From positions 62,001 through 126,000 of the forward strand of contig JACKIE010000001.1 of NCBI GenBank assembly GCA_020638635.1: a stretch of DNA of 64,000 nucleotides, in the 5' to 3' direction. Each line of letters starts with the position of its first letter. Within the stretch, counting starts at the first letter, position 1. The DNA comes from Planctomycetota bacterium. GTDB taxonomy: Bacteria > Planctomycetota > UBA8742 > UBA2392. The translations under genes were made by a program, and so were the position numbers. The notes under the pieces were generated by a model, which did not search any database, had not been told where the DNA came from, and worked only from the letters and a program-made list of their open reading frames with translations. Below, one piece after another: positions 15,792 through 24,503 of this stretch.

Positions 15792-17552
15792 CTACGGCGT
15801 CTTTACGCTCGTGGCCGCGTCCACAGCCCTTGGGTGATGGGCGGTGAGTTTCAGTCCCGTGCCCGGTGCGGCCTTTACGATCAGTTCGGCGTACTGGATC
15901 TGCTCGGAGGAAATGCGCGGGATCTTGAGCGTTTCGATCCTGCCCTTCTGCAGCCGCACGTCTGTGAACGTCTCGTCGCTGAGGCCCGCCATCACCAGCT
16001 GCCCGCCCTGCACGCTGACTTCCACCGGCGTGTCTTCCTTGCGCTGCGCGGCCATGGCGCTGTCTGTCGGCATCACGCCCTTGTTCTTGAGCGCGAGGCG
16101 CAGGCGCACCAGGCCGGCGCCGGCCGGCTCGGCCGTGACGCTGACGAACTCCAGCTCGGCGAAGCTCTCCGCGTGCTTCAGCGTGAACAGCGCGTTGCGG
16201 AAACCTTCTTCGATGAACAGCTCCGCTGGCGGCATGCGGGTGGCGAACTGGTCCCAGCCGCCGATTTCGATGTCGCCAAGATCCGGGTGCTTGAACGGCT
16301 TCCAGTCGATGTACGCGCGGCCGTTGCCGAACTCGTCGTGCCAGTCGCGCGTGTCGGCAGGCCCGTCGCCGGGGATGCCGTCCACCTCGTGGCTGGTACC
16401 GCCCCACAACTCGTTGGTGAACACGAAGCGGCCCAGGCCCAGGTAGCCGAAGTCGATCTGGGTGCCGAAGGCTTCGTACAGGCCGTCGTGGGTCTGCAGG
16501 TAGCGATAGCCGGGGATGATGCGCTCGCCGCGCTGGCCGATGCGGTCGTAGACGCGCACGTCTTCACGGGGCGTAACACCGCTGTCGCTGCTGCTGCCGG
16601 GCGGGCGCAGAATCATGCGCGCGGCGTTGTGGTAGAACTGCATGCCGGCAATGTTGTCGCGGCTTGAAATGAAATCGACGCAGGCGCGCACCTCGGGCTC
16701 GCTGCATGGGTAGTCGCCCGCGCCCCACTGGCGGTAGCGCGGCTGCCAGCCTACCGGGAAGTTGCGGTTCAGGTCCACGCCGCCTAGTTCATCTTCGTTG
16801 ATCTCGCCGTCGCCGTCGTCGTCGATGCCCTCGCTGCGCCACAGGCGGTACTCGCCGGGCTGGCCGGGCTTCCTGCGCACCATGATGCGCTTGTCTTCGC
16901 CCAGCACCCAGTCGCCGTTGGGATCCGGCCGGCGCATCATGGTGATGCGGCCGTCGCCGTTGAGGTCGTTGGGCGGGTCTTCGTCGAACTTGCCGTCGCG
17001 GTCGTCATCGAACGGCCGGTGGTTGCCGCGCAGGCTGTGCGGGTTGTTGGGCGTGGCGAACCACAGGTGGCGCGAATCCGGGTTTACCACCGGCACGAAG
17101 TAGAAGGTGCGTGTGTCCACCAGGCGCGTGACCCACTCTTCATGGCCGTAGTTGCGCAGCAGGTACCAGATGGTGACCAGGATGATTTCCGTGCCCTGGA
17201 TTTCGTTGCCGTGGATGTTGCTGTCGATATACATGGCCGGCTTGGTGTCGTGGGCGCCGGTTTTCTGGGCGCAAAGGGTGACGCAGTAGAGCGGGCGGTC
17301 CTGGTAGCTGCGGCCGATTTCCTTCATGCTCAGCAGTTCGGGGAAGCGCTTGACGAGCATCTCGCAGGTCGCGTTGACTTCCTCGAGCGGGTAGTAGTGG
17401 CGGAAGTCCAGCTTGGTGTCGGCGACGCGCTGGTTCCAGCCCGGAAAGGGGTCGGTCTTTTTCTCGGGCGCCTGCTGGGCGGTGGGGTTTTCCAGGCTGC
17501 CGCAGAGCAGCACGAGGGCGAGCGCGAGGATCAGCTTCAGGTTGCGCATCAT
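15792..17552 (-). CDS. Secreted M14 zinc carboxypeptidase-like enzyme
   Basis: 586 residues with a signal peptide (LKLILALALVLLCGSL). The M14 catalytic set is complete: zinc ligands His114 and Glu117 in NIHGNE, third ligand His308 in MQFYHN, substrate-binding Asn262-Arg263 in DLNRNFP, and a catalytic Glu381 in FTNELW. Two Asp-rich calcium-type loops (FDDDRDGKFDEDP and DDDGDGEINEDE, about 181-192 and 244-255) are inserted before the LNRNFP motif. Its start overlaps the stop of the upstream paralog by 4 nt (ATGA), so the two are translated together. Likely role: exopeptidase on peptides outside the cytoplasm. Confidence 0.85.
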   Translation of the reverse strand: MMRNLKLILALALVLLCGSLENPTAQQAPEKKTDPFPGWNQRVADTKLDFRHYYPLEEVNATCEMLVKRFPELLSMKEIGRSYQDRPLYCVTLCAQKTGAHDTKPAMYIDSNIHGNEIQGTEIILVTIWYLLRNYGHEEWVTRLVDTRTFYFVPVVNPDSRHLWFATPNNPHSLRGNHRPFDDDRDGKFDEDPPNDLNGDGRITMMRRPDPNGDWVLGEDKRIMVRRKPGQPGEYRLWRSEGIDDDGDGEINEDELGGVDLNRNFPVGWQPRYRQWGAGDYPCSEPEVRACVDFISSRDNIAGMQFYHNAARMILRPPGSSSDSGVTPREDVRVYDRIGQRGERIIPGYRYLQTHDGLYEAFGTQIDFGYLGLGRFVFTNELWGGTSHEVDGIPGDGPADTRDWHDEFGNGRAYIDWKPFKHPDLGDIEIGGWDQFATRMPPAELFIEEGFRNALFTLKHAESFAELEFVSVTAEPAGAGLVRLRLALKNKGVMPTDSAMAAQRKEDTPVEVSVQGGQLVMAGLSDETFTDVRLQKGRIETLKIPRISSEQIQYAELIVKAAPGTGLKLTAHHPRAVDAATSVKTP

Positions 17553-19153
17553 TCGTCCTCCGTGGTGATGGCCGGGCAATCTTTCACGGCGACACTGTGG
17601 CTGAGCTTGCCGGCGCGGTCGGACTCGACTTCGAACTTGAGCTGCGTGGCGGTGTTCGTCACGCGCACGAACCACTCGAATGTGGCTGTGCCGCCGGCCT
17701 CGATGTTCTCGTGCTTCTGGCGGCGCGTGCCGCTGAGCAGCTCGACCTCCTTGGTGTCCGACAGCGACACGAACAGCGGCAGGTGGATGCGCTTGTCGGC
17801 CGAGAACTTGGTGCGGTAGTCAAGCCGCCCGGCGTTGTGCAGGTTGAGGCGCACGCGGTACAGGTTGTCGCCCTTGTTCTCCACTTCGACCTTGCTGACC
17901 TCGAGGCGCGGTGTCGCGCCCAGCACGGATTTCAGGAAGCCGGCCACGCGGTTCGCGCCCGCCTGCACGTCGGCCTCGGCGGGGTTGCAGCGCGCGTCGA
18001 TGCGCCAGCCGCCAATTTCGACCTCGCCCAATTGCGGGTGTTTGAAGGCCTTCCACTCAAGGTAGTCGGCCGGCGTGTACGCCAGCCAGGCGGCCTGGCG
18101 CTGCTCTTCTTCAGTGGGTTTTTCGCGCTTCACGGGCGGCTTGTCTTCGCCCTCTTCTTCTTTTTCGCGCGCGGTCTTCAGCGTCGCCAGGTACAGGTTT
18201 GCTGCCAGCGCGCCCTGCGATTCGTACAGCCAGTCGATCAGGTTGCCAGCGCCCTCGGCCTCGCCCTTCAGCGCGCCGCGTTCTTCTTCACCCCACATTT
18301 TCTTGAGCGCCGCGACTACCTTCTTGTCGCGCTCCAGCGGGTCTTCCTTGCCCATGGCTTTGGGGCCTTCCGCAAACTCGGGCCCCGCGCCCACGCCGCG
18401 CAACTGAAAACCCGCCACCAGCGAATGCTTGCGCATCAGGAACTCGGCCAGTGCGCGCGTTTCCGCAAGCTGCATCATCAGTCGGTTGACGCCCGGCTGC
18501 TGGTCGCTCCAGCGGATCGACCAGTCGTTGGCCAGGGTGATGGTGCCGCGGGCGTCTTCGTTGATGCGGCCGTCGCCGTCGTCGTCCTTGCCTTCCCAGT
18601 ACAGGTCCCACTCGCCGCTTTGGCCGGGAGCGGCTTCGATCAGGATGCGCGGGTCGCTGGCGCCAGCGACATAACGGCCGCCCTTGCGTTTCACGCGCAG
18701 CTGGCTGATCACGCCGTCGCCGTTGAGGTCGCTGGGGCCGTCTTCGTCGGTCTTGCCGTCGCGGTCGTCGTCAAAGGGCAGCGCCACGCCGTGCAGGCGC
18801 GCCATGCGCGCGTCGGGCGCCAGGCAGGGGATGATCACCAGCTCGCAACTGCTGAGCCGGTCGCGCAGGGCCTTGTCTTCCAGGATTTCGCGCGCCACCT
18901 GCAGGCAGGCCTCGGCGGCCGTGCGTTCGCGGCCGTGGAGGCTGCCGACCAGCAGCACGCAGGGCAGGTTGCCGCTGACGGCCTGGTCGCGGATGGTCGC
19001 GCTGAAGGCGCCGTTCTCGAGGCCGGGCAGTTTTTCGACCTTGAGGTGGGTCGGGTGCGCTTGGGCAAGCTGGTCGAAGCCGCGGCGCACGTCATCCTGC
19101 GCGCACAGACAGGGCGCCAGCGCAAGCGCCGCAAGCAGAAGCAATCGTCTCAT
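17549..19153 (-). CDS. M14-like protein that appears catalytically dead
   Basis: 534 residues with a signal peptide and the same order of segments as the neighbouring M14 enzyme, including the two Asp-rich loops FDDDRDGKTDEDGP and DDDGDGRINEDA. The first zinc motif survives (HGRE, 73-76). However, the third ligand position reads AGFQLRGV where the partner has AGMQFYHN, the substrate-binding NR is replaced in LANDWS, and no equivalent of the catalytic Glu is found. It is therefore probably a pseudoenzyme that binds or regulates, not a peptidase. It precedes and overlaps the active gene. A Lys/Glu-rich insert (TAREKEEEGEDKPP) is unique to it. Confidence 0.8.
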   Translation of the reverse strand: MRRLLLLAALALAPCLCAQDDVRRGFDQLAQAHPTHLKVEKLPGLENGAFSATIRDQAVSGNLPCVLLVGSLHGRERTAAEACLQVAREILEDKALRDRLSSCELVIIPCLAPDARMARLHGVALPFDDDRDGKTDEDGPSDLNGDGVISQLRVKRKGGRYVAGASDPRILIEAAPGQSGEWDLYWEGKDDDGDGRINEDARGTITLANDWSIRWSDQQPGVNRLMMQLAETRALAEFLMRKHSLVAGFQLRGVGAGPEFAEGPKAMGKEDPLERDKKVVAALKKMWGEEERGALKGEAEGAGNLIDWLYESQGALAANLYLATLKTAREKEEEGEDKPPVKREKPTEEEQRQAAWLAYTPADYLEWKAFKHPQLGEVEIGGWRIDARCNPAEADVQAGANRVAGFLKSVLGATPRLEVSKVEVENKGDNLYRVRLNLHNAGRLDYRTKFSADKRIHLPLFVSLSDTKEVELLSGTRRQKHENIEAGGTATFEWFVRVTNTATQLKFEVESDRAGKLSHSVAVKDCPAITTEDE

Positions 19154-19250
19154 GGAATCCCCCGCACCCTTGTACGTTCCGGGCGGCGGCGATGGGAGTG
19201 GATTCAAGATACCTTGAGTCTTGGGCCAACTTGTCGGTAGGACGGCTTCT

Positions 19251-19973
19251 TTACCTGCCCTGTTCCAGGATGTCGCGCTTGGCGCGCTCAGCCATCTCCT
19301 GCATCTGTCGCTGCTTCTTGGCGGCTGCATTGGCTTCTCGCTGGAACTGAGCGGCCATTGTTTTAGCGCGTCTCTCTTCCGCCTGGAGCTCTTCTTGTGC
19401 ACGGACTTCATGACGGGCGTCAACCATCGCTTGGTGGGCTTCCAGGGTCAGCACATTGTCGTCAAGCACAGGGGAAATCCCCCAGAGGTACGTCTTTCCC
19501 ACCCCGGGATTGAACAATGGCCACCACCCCGCCGCCAATGCCACCGTGAGCACCAGCTCCGCCAGTACTACACACCAGATGACTTCCGCGCTGAGCCAAC
19601 TCACAGCGAATTGCGCGATGATTCCCAGTATCGGTGCGGTGCAAATGGTCGCCACCAGGCCAACCTTGAGCGTGATCCAGGCGCGTTTCCGCTTCAGTTC
19701 GCGTATGGCCTGCGGCTGATAGCCTTGGCAGCCGGGGCAACGAACAGGATCGAACGAATTCGCGTGTTTTTGCTTGAGCCTCTGGTATGCGTGCTCGTTC
19801 GCCTTCTCCTCTGCATCCATGGATGCAATCAAGTTGAGGAAAGGAAAATACGAAGAACCTATGCCGTGTGCCCGCCGACTTAGTGGATACAGGTAGCGCA
19901 TACCGCAGTGGACACACGTCTCGTGCTTCAGCGTCTCGGCTTCGAGCGTGGCCACATTCGTGCTGAAACCCAT
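19251..19973 (-). CDS. Membrane protein with zinc-ribbon N-terminus and coiled-coil tail
   Basis: 240 residues from the ATG at 19973, which has GGGGAT upstream; an alternative start at 20018 lacks one. It has CVHC (20-23) and CPGC motifs suggesting a small zinc site, two membrane helices (AWITLKVGLVATICTA; VVLAELVLTVALAAG) and a C-terminal helical coiled coil rich in Ala/Glu/Arg. No family is recognised. G+C is somewhat low, and the gene is isolated. The cytoplasmic or outside position of the zinc site is not clear. Confidence 0.7.
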   Translation of the reverse strand: MGFSTNVATLEAETLKHETCVHCGMRYLYPLSRRAHGIGSSYFPFLNLIASMDAEEKANEHAYQRLKQKHANSFDPVRCPGCQGYQPQAIRELKRKRAWITLKVGLVATICTAPILGIIAQFAVSWLSAEVIWCVVLAELVLTVALAAGWWPLFNPGVGKTYLWGISPVLDDNVLTLEAHQAMVDARHEVRAQEELQAEERRAKTMAAQFQREANAAAKKQRQMQEMAERAKRDILEQGR

Positions 19974-20101
19974 CCGATCCCCGATCTGCGCCGCCGCATC
20001 CACATTCACACATTCCATGCAGATACTGAGAGTATCGTTAGAAGTATAAAATCAACCGCTCAGCGTGGCCAGTTGACTCGAACCCGCCCGACTTGAGTGG
20101 C

Positions 20102-20614
20102 TCACTCTTCCGGCCAGAACTGGATGCCGCGGTCGGCGGGCGGCGGGAACTCGCCCAGCAGCGACTCGCGCACGTGGGGCGGCATGATCTCGATTTCGGC
20201 CACGCGGTTGAGCGGCACCCACTCGAGCCCTTTCACGCCCTGGGCGCCCGGGTCGGGCTGGAACTCGCCCAGCTGCTCGAAGGGCTTGTCGGCGTCCTCG
20301 GGCCTCAGCTCGCACAGGAACAGCAGCCCCAGCACGTGATGGTTCGAGGGCATGTTGACCGAGCGCCGCTGGTGGCGCTCGGCGATGAACTCACGCAGGT
20401 ACAGCGGCCGTCGCACCTGCACCTGCAAGCCCGTTTCCTCGCGCACTTCGCGGGCGCAGGCCTGCTCCAGGGTTTCGCCGTGCTCAAGCAGGCCGCCGGG
20501 CAGGAAGTACCAAACGCGGCCGGGATCCTCGGCGCGGATCAGCAGCACGTGCCCGCGATGCAAAATGATCGCGCGCGTGGTGACCAGCGGCTTATGGCGC
20601 TTCTTCTCTGTCAT
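20102..20614 (-). CDS. Nudix hydrolase
   Basis: 170 residues. The Nudix box is intact: G41-L-L-E then GETLEQACAREVREETG (about 46-62), matching GX5EX7REUXEEXGU. Nudix enzymes cleave nucleoside diphosphates linked to other moieties; the substrate cannot be told from this sequence. It is followed 9 nt upstream of the next minus-strand gene by close spacing, so it may share a transcript with the lipoprotein and esterase genes. Confidence 0.9.
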   Translation of the reverse strand: MTEKKRHKPLVTTRAIILHRGHVLLIRAEDPGRVWYFLPGGLLEHGETLEQACAREVREETGLQVQVRRPLYLREFIAERHQRRSVNMPSNHHVLGLLFLCELRPEDADKPFEQLGEFQPDPGAQGVKGLEWVPLNRVAEIEIMPPHVRESLLGEFPPPADRGIQFWPEE

Positions 20615-20623
20615 GGCGGTCTG

Positions 20624-21088
20624 TTACCCGTTTTCGATCAGCGACGCCAGCTTCTGCGTCACGGCCGTTCCCGCGTTGCTGATGGCGTTGGGGATGCGGT
20701 CGTGCACCCAGGTGCTGCCGGAGTAACCGACGGCGTGAAAGCGCCAGGTGGTGTCCACGCCGCGCCGCCGGATCTGAACGGTGACGCGGCAGTCGGCCTC
20801 TTCACCCCAGGCGCCGCCGGGCGCGACGCTGGTGATCTCGAGCAGGATGTCCAGGTCGGCTTGCTGCTCGGCGGCGTTGCGAATCCCGCGGGCATCGAGA
20901 TCGCCGGCCACGAAAGACTGAATCTGCAGGGCGTACTGCTCGTTCTCGGGCTCGCAGGCCGAGCGCACGTGCACCGTTTCGTTACGGCCGATCACCAGGC
21001 CCGGCGGCTCGATCTCACCGGCCCAGGGCCGCTGCGAAGCGCAGCCGGCGACGGTCAGCAGCAGCAGGGTCAGCAGCCGGGTCAGCAT
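20624..21088 (-). CDS. Putative lipoprotein
   Basis: 154 residues. A lipoprotein signal (LLTLLLLTVAGC) places Cys16 at the lipid site; the rest is a soluble domain with beta-like strands (CRVTVQIRRRG). No family recognised. It lies between the Nudix gene (9 nt) and the esterase (4 nt), suggesting one operon. Confidence 0.7.
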   Translation of the reverse strand: MLTRLLTLLLLTVAGCASQRPWAGEIEPPGLVIGRNETVHVRSACEPENEQYALQIQSFVAGDLDARGIRNAAEQQADLDILLEITSVAPGGAWGEEADCRVTVQIRRRGVDTTWRFHAVGYSGSTWVHDRIPNAISNAGTAVTQKLASLIENG

Positions 21089-21092
21089 GGGG

Positions 21093-21956
21093 TTACTCGT
21101 GCGCCCTTTCGTTCAGCCAGTCCATCAGGTACGGGTCTTCCACGGTACCGTGGCCGACGCCGTTCTGCACGCGCCACTCGTGGGTCAGTTTGTGCTCGAG
21201 CATCACCTCGTGCAGGTGCGTGACATGGCTGTACAGGCCCAGCGGGTCTTTCTCGCCGACGGTGAGCAGCAACTCGAAGCCGGGCGGGCCGTCCATGGCG
21301 CGGATCAGGCTGAAGGGCGCCCATTGGTCGTACTGCTCGCGTGTGTTGAACTCGGTCTTGATCTGGTAGCGGTACTGCTGCAGGAAACCGTCTCCGTACT
21401 TTTCTTCATAGGCCTGCTTCTGCTCCGGCGTGTCCCATGGCGTGGTGTCAAACACGAAGGGGCTGGCCGCCACCACGGCCTTGAACAGGCCCGGGTTGCG
21501 CAGCGCCACCATCAAAGCGCTGAGGCCGCCCATGGAGTGGCCGAAGGCGACTGTCACGTCGTTGGCGCGATACTTTTTGCGCACCTCGGGCAACAGGTAG
21601 TCGATCAGCAGGCGCTCGTAAGTGCGGAAGATGGGTGTGAACGCGCCCGCGCTGGGGCTGACCACGATGAAGGGCTGCAGCTCGTTGCGCCGCACGCGCT
21701 TGTTCACGATCTCGCCGATGCGCCCCTGGCGGCCCCAGCCCAGCTCATTTTCGCCGCCGCCGTGGAACCAGACCAGCACCGGGTAGGTGCGTTCGGGCTC
21801 TGTGTGATAGCCGTCGGGCAGCCACACCTGGTATTCCAGTTCCATGTTGAAGTCTTCGACGCTGGCGCCTTCGTGCTTCAGGTCGGGGCTGAGCGGCAAT
21901 CTGCAACCTGCCAGCAGCGCCAGCAGCAATAGCGGAATCAATCGGTACGCGGTCAC
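21093..21956 (-). CDS. Lipoprotein esterase of the esterase D / PF00756 type
   Basis: 287 residues from GTG 21956. A lipoprotein signal ends at LLALLAGC. The alpha/beta-hydrolase features are HGGGENELGW (oxyanion region), the nucleophile elbow GHSMGG, a late Asp (TVGEKDPLG) and the catalytic His in GHGT. The substrate is unknown; such enzymes deacylate carbohydrate or feruloyl esters and siderophores. It is divergent from the epimerase gene at 22021, with a 64-nt shared promoter region. Confidence 0.85.
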   Translation of the reverse strand: MTAYRLIPLLLLALLAGCRLPLSPDLKHEGASVEDFNMELEYQVWLPDGYHTEPERTYPVLVWFHGGGENELGWGRQGRIGEIVNKRVRRNELQPFIVVSPSAGAFTPIFRTYERLLIDYLLPEVRKKYRANDVTVAFGHSMGGLSALMVALRNPGLFKAVVAASPFVFDTTPWDTPEQKQAYEEKYGDGFLQQYRYQIKTEFNTREQYDQWAPFSLIRAMDGPPGFELLLTVGEKDPLGLYSHVTHLHEVMLEHKLTHEWRVQNGVGHGTVEDPYLMDWLNERAHE

Positions 21957-22020
21957 GTTGTGCCTTTCGCATCGGCCGGGGTTGCATGGTAAACATTCCG
22001 GCCGGAATTCGGAGCGTCTC

Positions 22021-22890
22021 ATGCACGTGGTTGTGTCGGGCGGCACGGGCTTTATCGGCTCGCACCTGGTGAAACACCTGGTGGGACGGGGGCATTCCGT
22101 TACGGTGATTTCGCGCAGCCCAGCCAAGGTGGCCGGCATGTTCGACGGCAAGGCCGCCGGCTGCACGCTGGAGACGCTGCCCGCGGCTTTCGACGGCGTG
22201 GTCAACCTGGCGGGCGCCACGCTGGACCGGCGCTGGAACGCGGCCTGGAAACAGGAAATCGTGGACAGCCGCGTGGAAGTCACTCGAAGTTTGTGCGAGG
22301 CGGCCACGGCGCGCGGCGCAAAGTCGTTCGTGTCGGGCTCGGCGATCGGCTATTACGGCGACCGCGGAGACGAGCCCTGCACAGAGGAAACCGCGCCGGG
22401 CGACGACTTCCTGGCCGAGCTGTGCGTGAAGTGGGAGGCGGCCGCACAGTGCGAAGGGCTGAGCGTTGCCACTGTGCGCACGGGCCTGGTGCTGCACCGC
22501 AGCGGCGGCGCGCTGGCGGTGATGCTTCCCTACTTCAAGTGGCTGCTGGGCGGGCGGCTTGGCAGCGGGCGGCAGTACTGGTCGTGGGTTCACCTGGACG
22601 ACATCGTGGCGCTGTTCACCTTCGCGCTGGAGAAGCAGCTCAGCGGGCCGCTGAACGGCGCGGCGCCGAACCCGGTCACCAACCGCGAGTTCACACGCGC
22701 GCTGGCCAGGGCCGTGCATCGGCCGGTGTCGCTGCCGGTGCCGGAGTTCGCGCTGCGGCTGCTGTACGGTGAAATGGCCGACATGCTGCTGCTAGGCCAG
22801 AAGGTGCTGCCCGAGCGCACCCAGAGCCTGGGTTTTGAGTTCAAGTACACCCAGCTGGACAAAGCCCTGCACGCCGCGCTGTACGAGTAG
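22021..22890 (+). CDS. TIGR01777-family epimerase
   Basis: 289 residues. The short-chain dehydrogenase-like fold starts with GGTGFIGSHLVKHL (NAD(P)-binding), followed by VNLAGATLDRRWN and SGSAIGYYGDRGDEPCTEE with the YxxxK-like region reduced. The C-terminal part (LPVPEFALRLLYGEMAD, MLLLGQKVLPERTQSLGF) matches the DUF1731 tail of this family. Members are conserved in many bacteria; substrate and role are not firmly known. The start at 22021 follows the weak upstream GAGCG sequence. Confidence 0.85.
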   Translation: MHVVVSGGTGFIGSHLVKHLVGRGHSVTVISRSPAKVAGMFDGKAAGCTLETLPAAFDGVVNLAGATLDRRWNAAWKQEIVDSRVEVTRSLCEAATARGAKSFVSGSAIGYYGDRGDEPCTEETAPGDDFLAELCVKWEAAAQCEGLSVATVRTGLVLHRSGGALAVMLPYFKWLLGGRLGSGRQYWSWVHLDDIVALFTFALEKQLSGPLNGAAPNPVTNREFTRALARAVHRPVSLPVPEFALRLLYGEMADMLLLGQKVLPERTQSLGFEFKYTQLDKALHAALYE

Positions 22891-22899
22891 AGCTGCACC

Positions 22900-23010
22900 G
22901 GGGACTGTCCCCGAAGTTGGGGACTCTCCCCGAAGTTGGGGACTGTCCCCGTCGTCGGCCAACCAATCAGCTTCGAAAACGGGGACAGTCCCGTTCCGGG
23001 CCAGTCCCCA
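22900..23010. repeat. Cluster of GGGGACTGTCCCC palindromes
   Basis: Three 13-bp palindromes at 22900-22912, 22919-22931 (GGGGACTCTCCCC) and 22938-22950, separated by GAAGTTGG words, followed by a further copy GGGGACAGTCCC at 22981. No gene is present. The first lies 9 nt after the epimerase stop and could also terminate it. Confidence 0.7.
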
Positions 23011-23013
23011 TCA

Positions 23014-23203
23014 GATGGCCTGCCATCCGTAGCTCGACGAAGCGGCGAAAGGATGGCCTGCCATCCGTAGCTCGACGAAGCGGCGAAAGGATGGCCTGCC
23101 ATCCGTAGCTCGACGAAGCGGCGAAAGGATGGCCTGCCATCCGTAGCTCGACGAAGCGGCGAAAGGATGGCCTGCCATCCGTAGCTCGACGCAGTCGAGC
23201 GTA
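23014..23203. repeat. 38-bp tandem repeat, five copies, next to tRNA-Leu
   Basis: The unit begins GATGGCCTGCCATCCGTAGC and is 38 bp; copies start at 23014, 23052, 23090, 23128 and 23166. The first four are identical by eye, and the fifth diverges after its first 26 bases. Each has an internal palindrome (GGATGGCCTGCCATCC). There are no spacers between copies. The array stops 4 nt before the 3' end of the tRNA-Leu gene. Confidence 0.9.
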
Positions 23204-23206
23204 GGA

Positions 23207-23294
23207 TGGTGGCCGAGGTGGGACTCGAACCCACATGGGGGCGAACCCCCTGGGGATTTTAAGTCCCCTGCGTCTGCCATTCCGCCACTCGGCC
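23207..23294 (-). tRNA. tRNA-Leu (anticodon UAA), CCA encoded
   Basis: The acceptor stem is GGCCGAG/CTCGGCC, discriminator A and CCA. The anticodon stem GGGGA/TCCCC closes loop CTTAAAA, giving TAA. A long GC-rich variable arm and the T loop GGTTCGAGTCC are present. It is a class II tRNA. The 38-bp tandem repeat ends directly at its CCA end. Confidence 0.95.
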
Positions 23295-23335
23295 ACTTGC
23301 TGAAAGATAGGGCGACCGCGGCCGTGCACAAGGCG

Positions 23336-24457
23336 TCAGCGCCATTGCTCCCAGCCGTTGATGCGAGGCCAGCGCGCCGTCACCTGCGTGCCGCCCTCCA
23401 CCACGTAATAGCCCGGGTGCGCCGCGGCCGTCATGCAGACGTGGTTCGGCAGCACGCGCAGCCTGTCGCCCGGCGCCAGCTGTTGCACTCCCTTAACGAT
23501 GCCGTGTTCCTGGTTGGCCTTGGCCACGTGCGCGCCGGGCAACAGCTCGCCCTGCAGGTTCATAACCAGGCCGTAGCCGATGTCCGTGCCGTGGCGCTGG
23601 GCGCTGGCGTCTTTCGAGAGCGCCAGGCCGCCGGCGTCGATCAGCACGCGGTCCGGGTACACGCCGATCACGCTGGCCAGCACGCTGACCGCCAGGCGCT
23701 CCAGCGGCAGCGAGCCCAGGCCGACCTGGTCCAGGTCGCCGAACATGTAAACGCCGGGGCGCATCTCGCTCACGCCATCCAGTTCATGGGCGTGGGTGGC
23801 CGTGGGCGTTGAGCCGACGCTGACCGTCTCGCAGGCATGACCGGCTGCGCGCAACCGCCCGGCCGCGAACACGGCGGCCGCGCGCTCCTGCTCCGCGATG
23901 CCGGCGATTTCGTCGCGGCTGCGGCAGGCGTAACTGTGGCCGGCGTGGGTCAGCACACCGGCGAGTTGCAGCTTGGGCGCGTCCAGCATCCCGGCCAGCC
24001 CGGTCAGTTCCGGCGCGTCGGGTTGCAAACCGCCGCGCCCGTCGCCGCAGTCGATCTCGATCAGCACACTCAGCGGGCGCGGCAGGGTCGTCGCCGCTGC
24101 CCGGCCCGCCAGCGCCGCGGCGACGGCCGGACTGTCGGTCAACACGTTCAGCTTTGCGCCGTTGCGCACCAAGGCCAGCGCTTCGTCGATGCGGCCGGGC
24201 GCCAGACCGACCGCGTAGGTGATGTCCGTGAAGCCGTGCGCCAGGAAGTAGCGCGCCTCTGCCAGGGTAGAGACCGTAATCCCGCCAAACTGACCGGCCG
24301 TCGCCACGCGCGCGACGTCAGCCGACTTGGCGGTCTTCATGTGCGGCCGCAGGCGCACGTCCAGCTCTGTGGCGCGTGCGGCCATGAAGCGGGTGTTGGC
24401 GTCCAGCCTTGACCTGTCAAGAACCAGGGCCGGGGTTGGCACTTCGCTCAGGTCCAT
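23336..24457 (-). CDS. PLP-dependent D-amino-acid enzyme (D-threonine aldolase / D-serine dehydratase-like)
   Basis: 373 residues. The N-terminal alanine-racemase-type barrel carries the PLP lysine Lys41 in RPHMKTAKS. A zinc site typical of DSD1-like enzymes is suggested by the C-terminal motif NHVC near residue 340. The start at 24457 is the first ATG with the family-like N-terminus (MDLSEVPTPALVLD). The exact substrate (D-threonine, D-serine or 3-hydroxy-D-aspartate) is undecided. It is divergent from the DedA gene, with 46 nt between the starts. Confidence 0.85.
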   Translation of the reverse strand: MDLSEVPTPALVLDRSRLDANTRFMAARATELDVRLRPHMKTAKSADVARVATAGQFGGITVSTLAEARYFLAHGFTDITYAVGLAPGRIDEALALVRNGAKLNVLTDSPAVAAALAGRAAATTLPRPLSVLIEIDCGDGRGGLQPDAPELTGLAGMLDAPKLQLAGVLTHAGHSYACRSRDEIAGIAEQERAAAVFAAGRLRAAGHACETVSVGSTPTATHAHELDGVSEMRPGVYMFGDLDQVGLGSLPLERLAVSVLASVIGVYPDRVLIDAGGLALSKDASAQRHGTDIGYGLVMNLQGELLPGAHVAKANQEHGIVKGVQQLAPGDRLRVLPNHVCMTAAAHPGYYVVEGGTQVTARWPRINGWEQWR

Positions 24458-24503
24458 CGCCCCAGTATGCCGCGGCGGCGGAACGCAAGCTATCCTGCCG
24501 CGC

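Noticed and set aside
16970..17020. Dockerin-like domain in the M14 enzyme
   Set aside because: The Asp-rich loops are isolated calcium-type inserts within the catalytic domain and occur once or twice without the two-helix dockerin pattern.
23014..23203. CRISPR array
   Set aside because: The 38-bp units are directly contiguous with no variable spacers and no cas genes are nearby.
22967..23331. Repeat-encoded open frames through the 38-bp array and tRNA-Leu
   Set aside because: Open only because the 38-bp unit has no stop codons in some frames; they overlap the tRNA.
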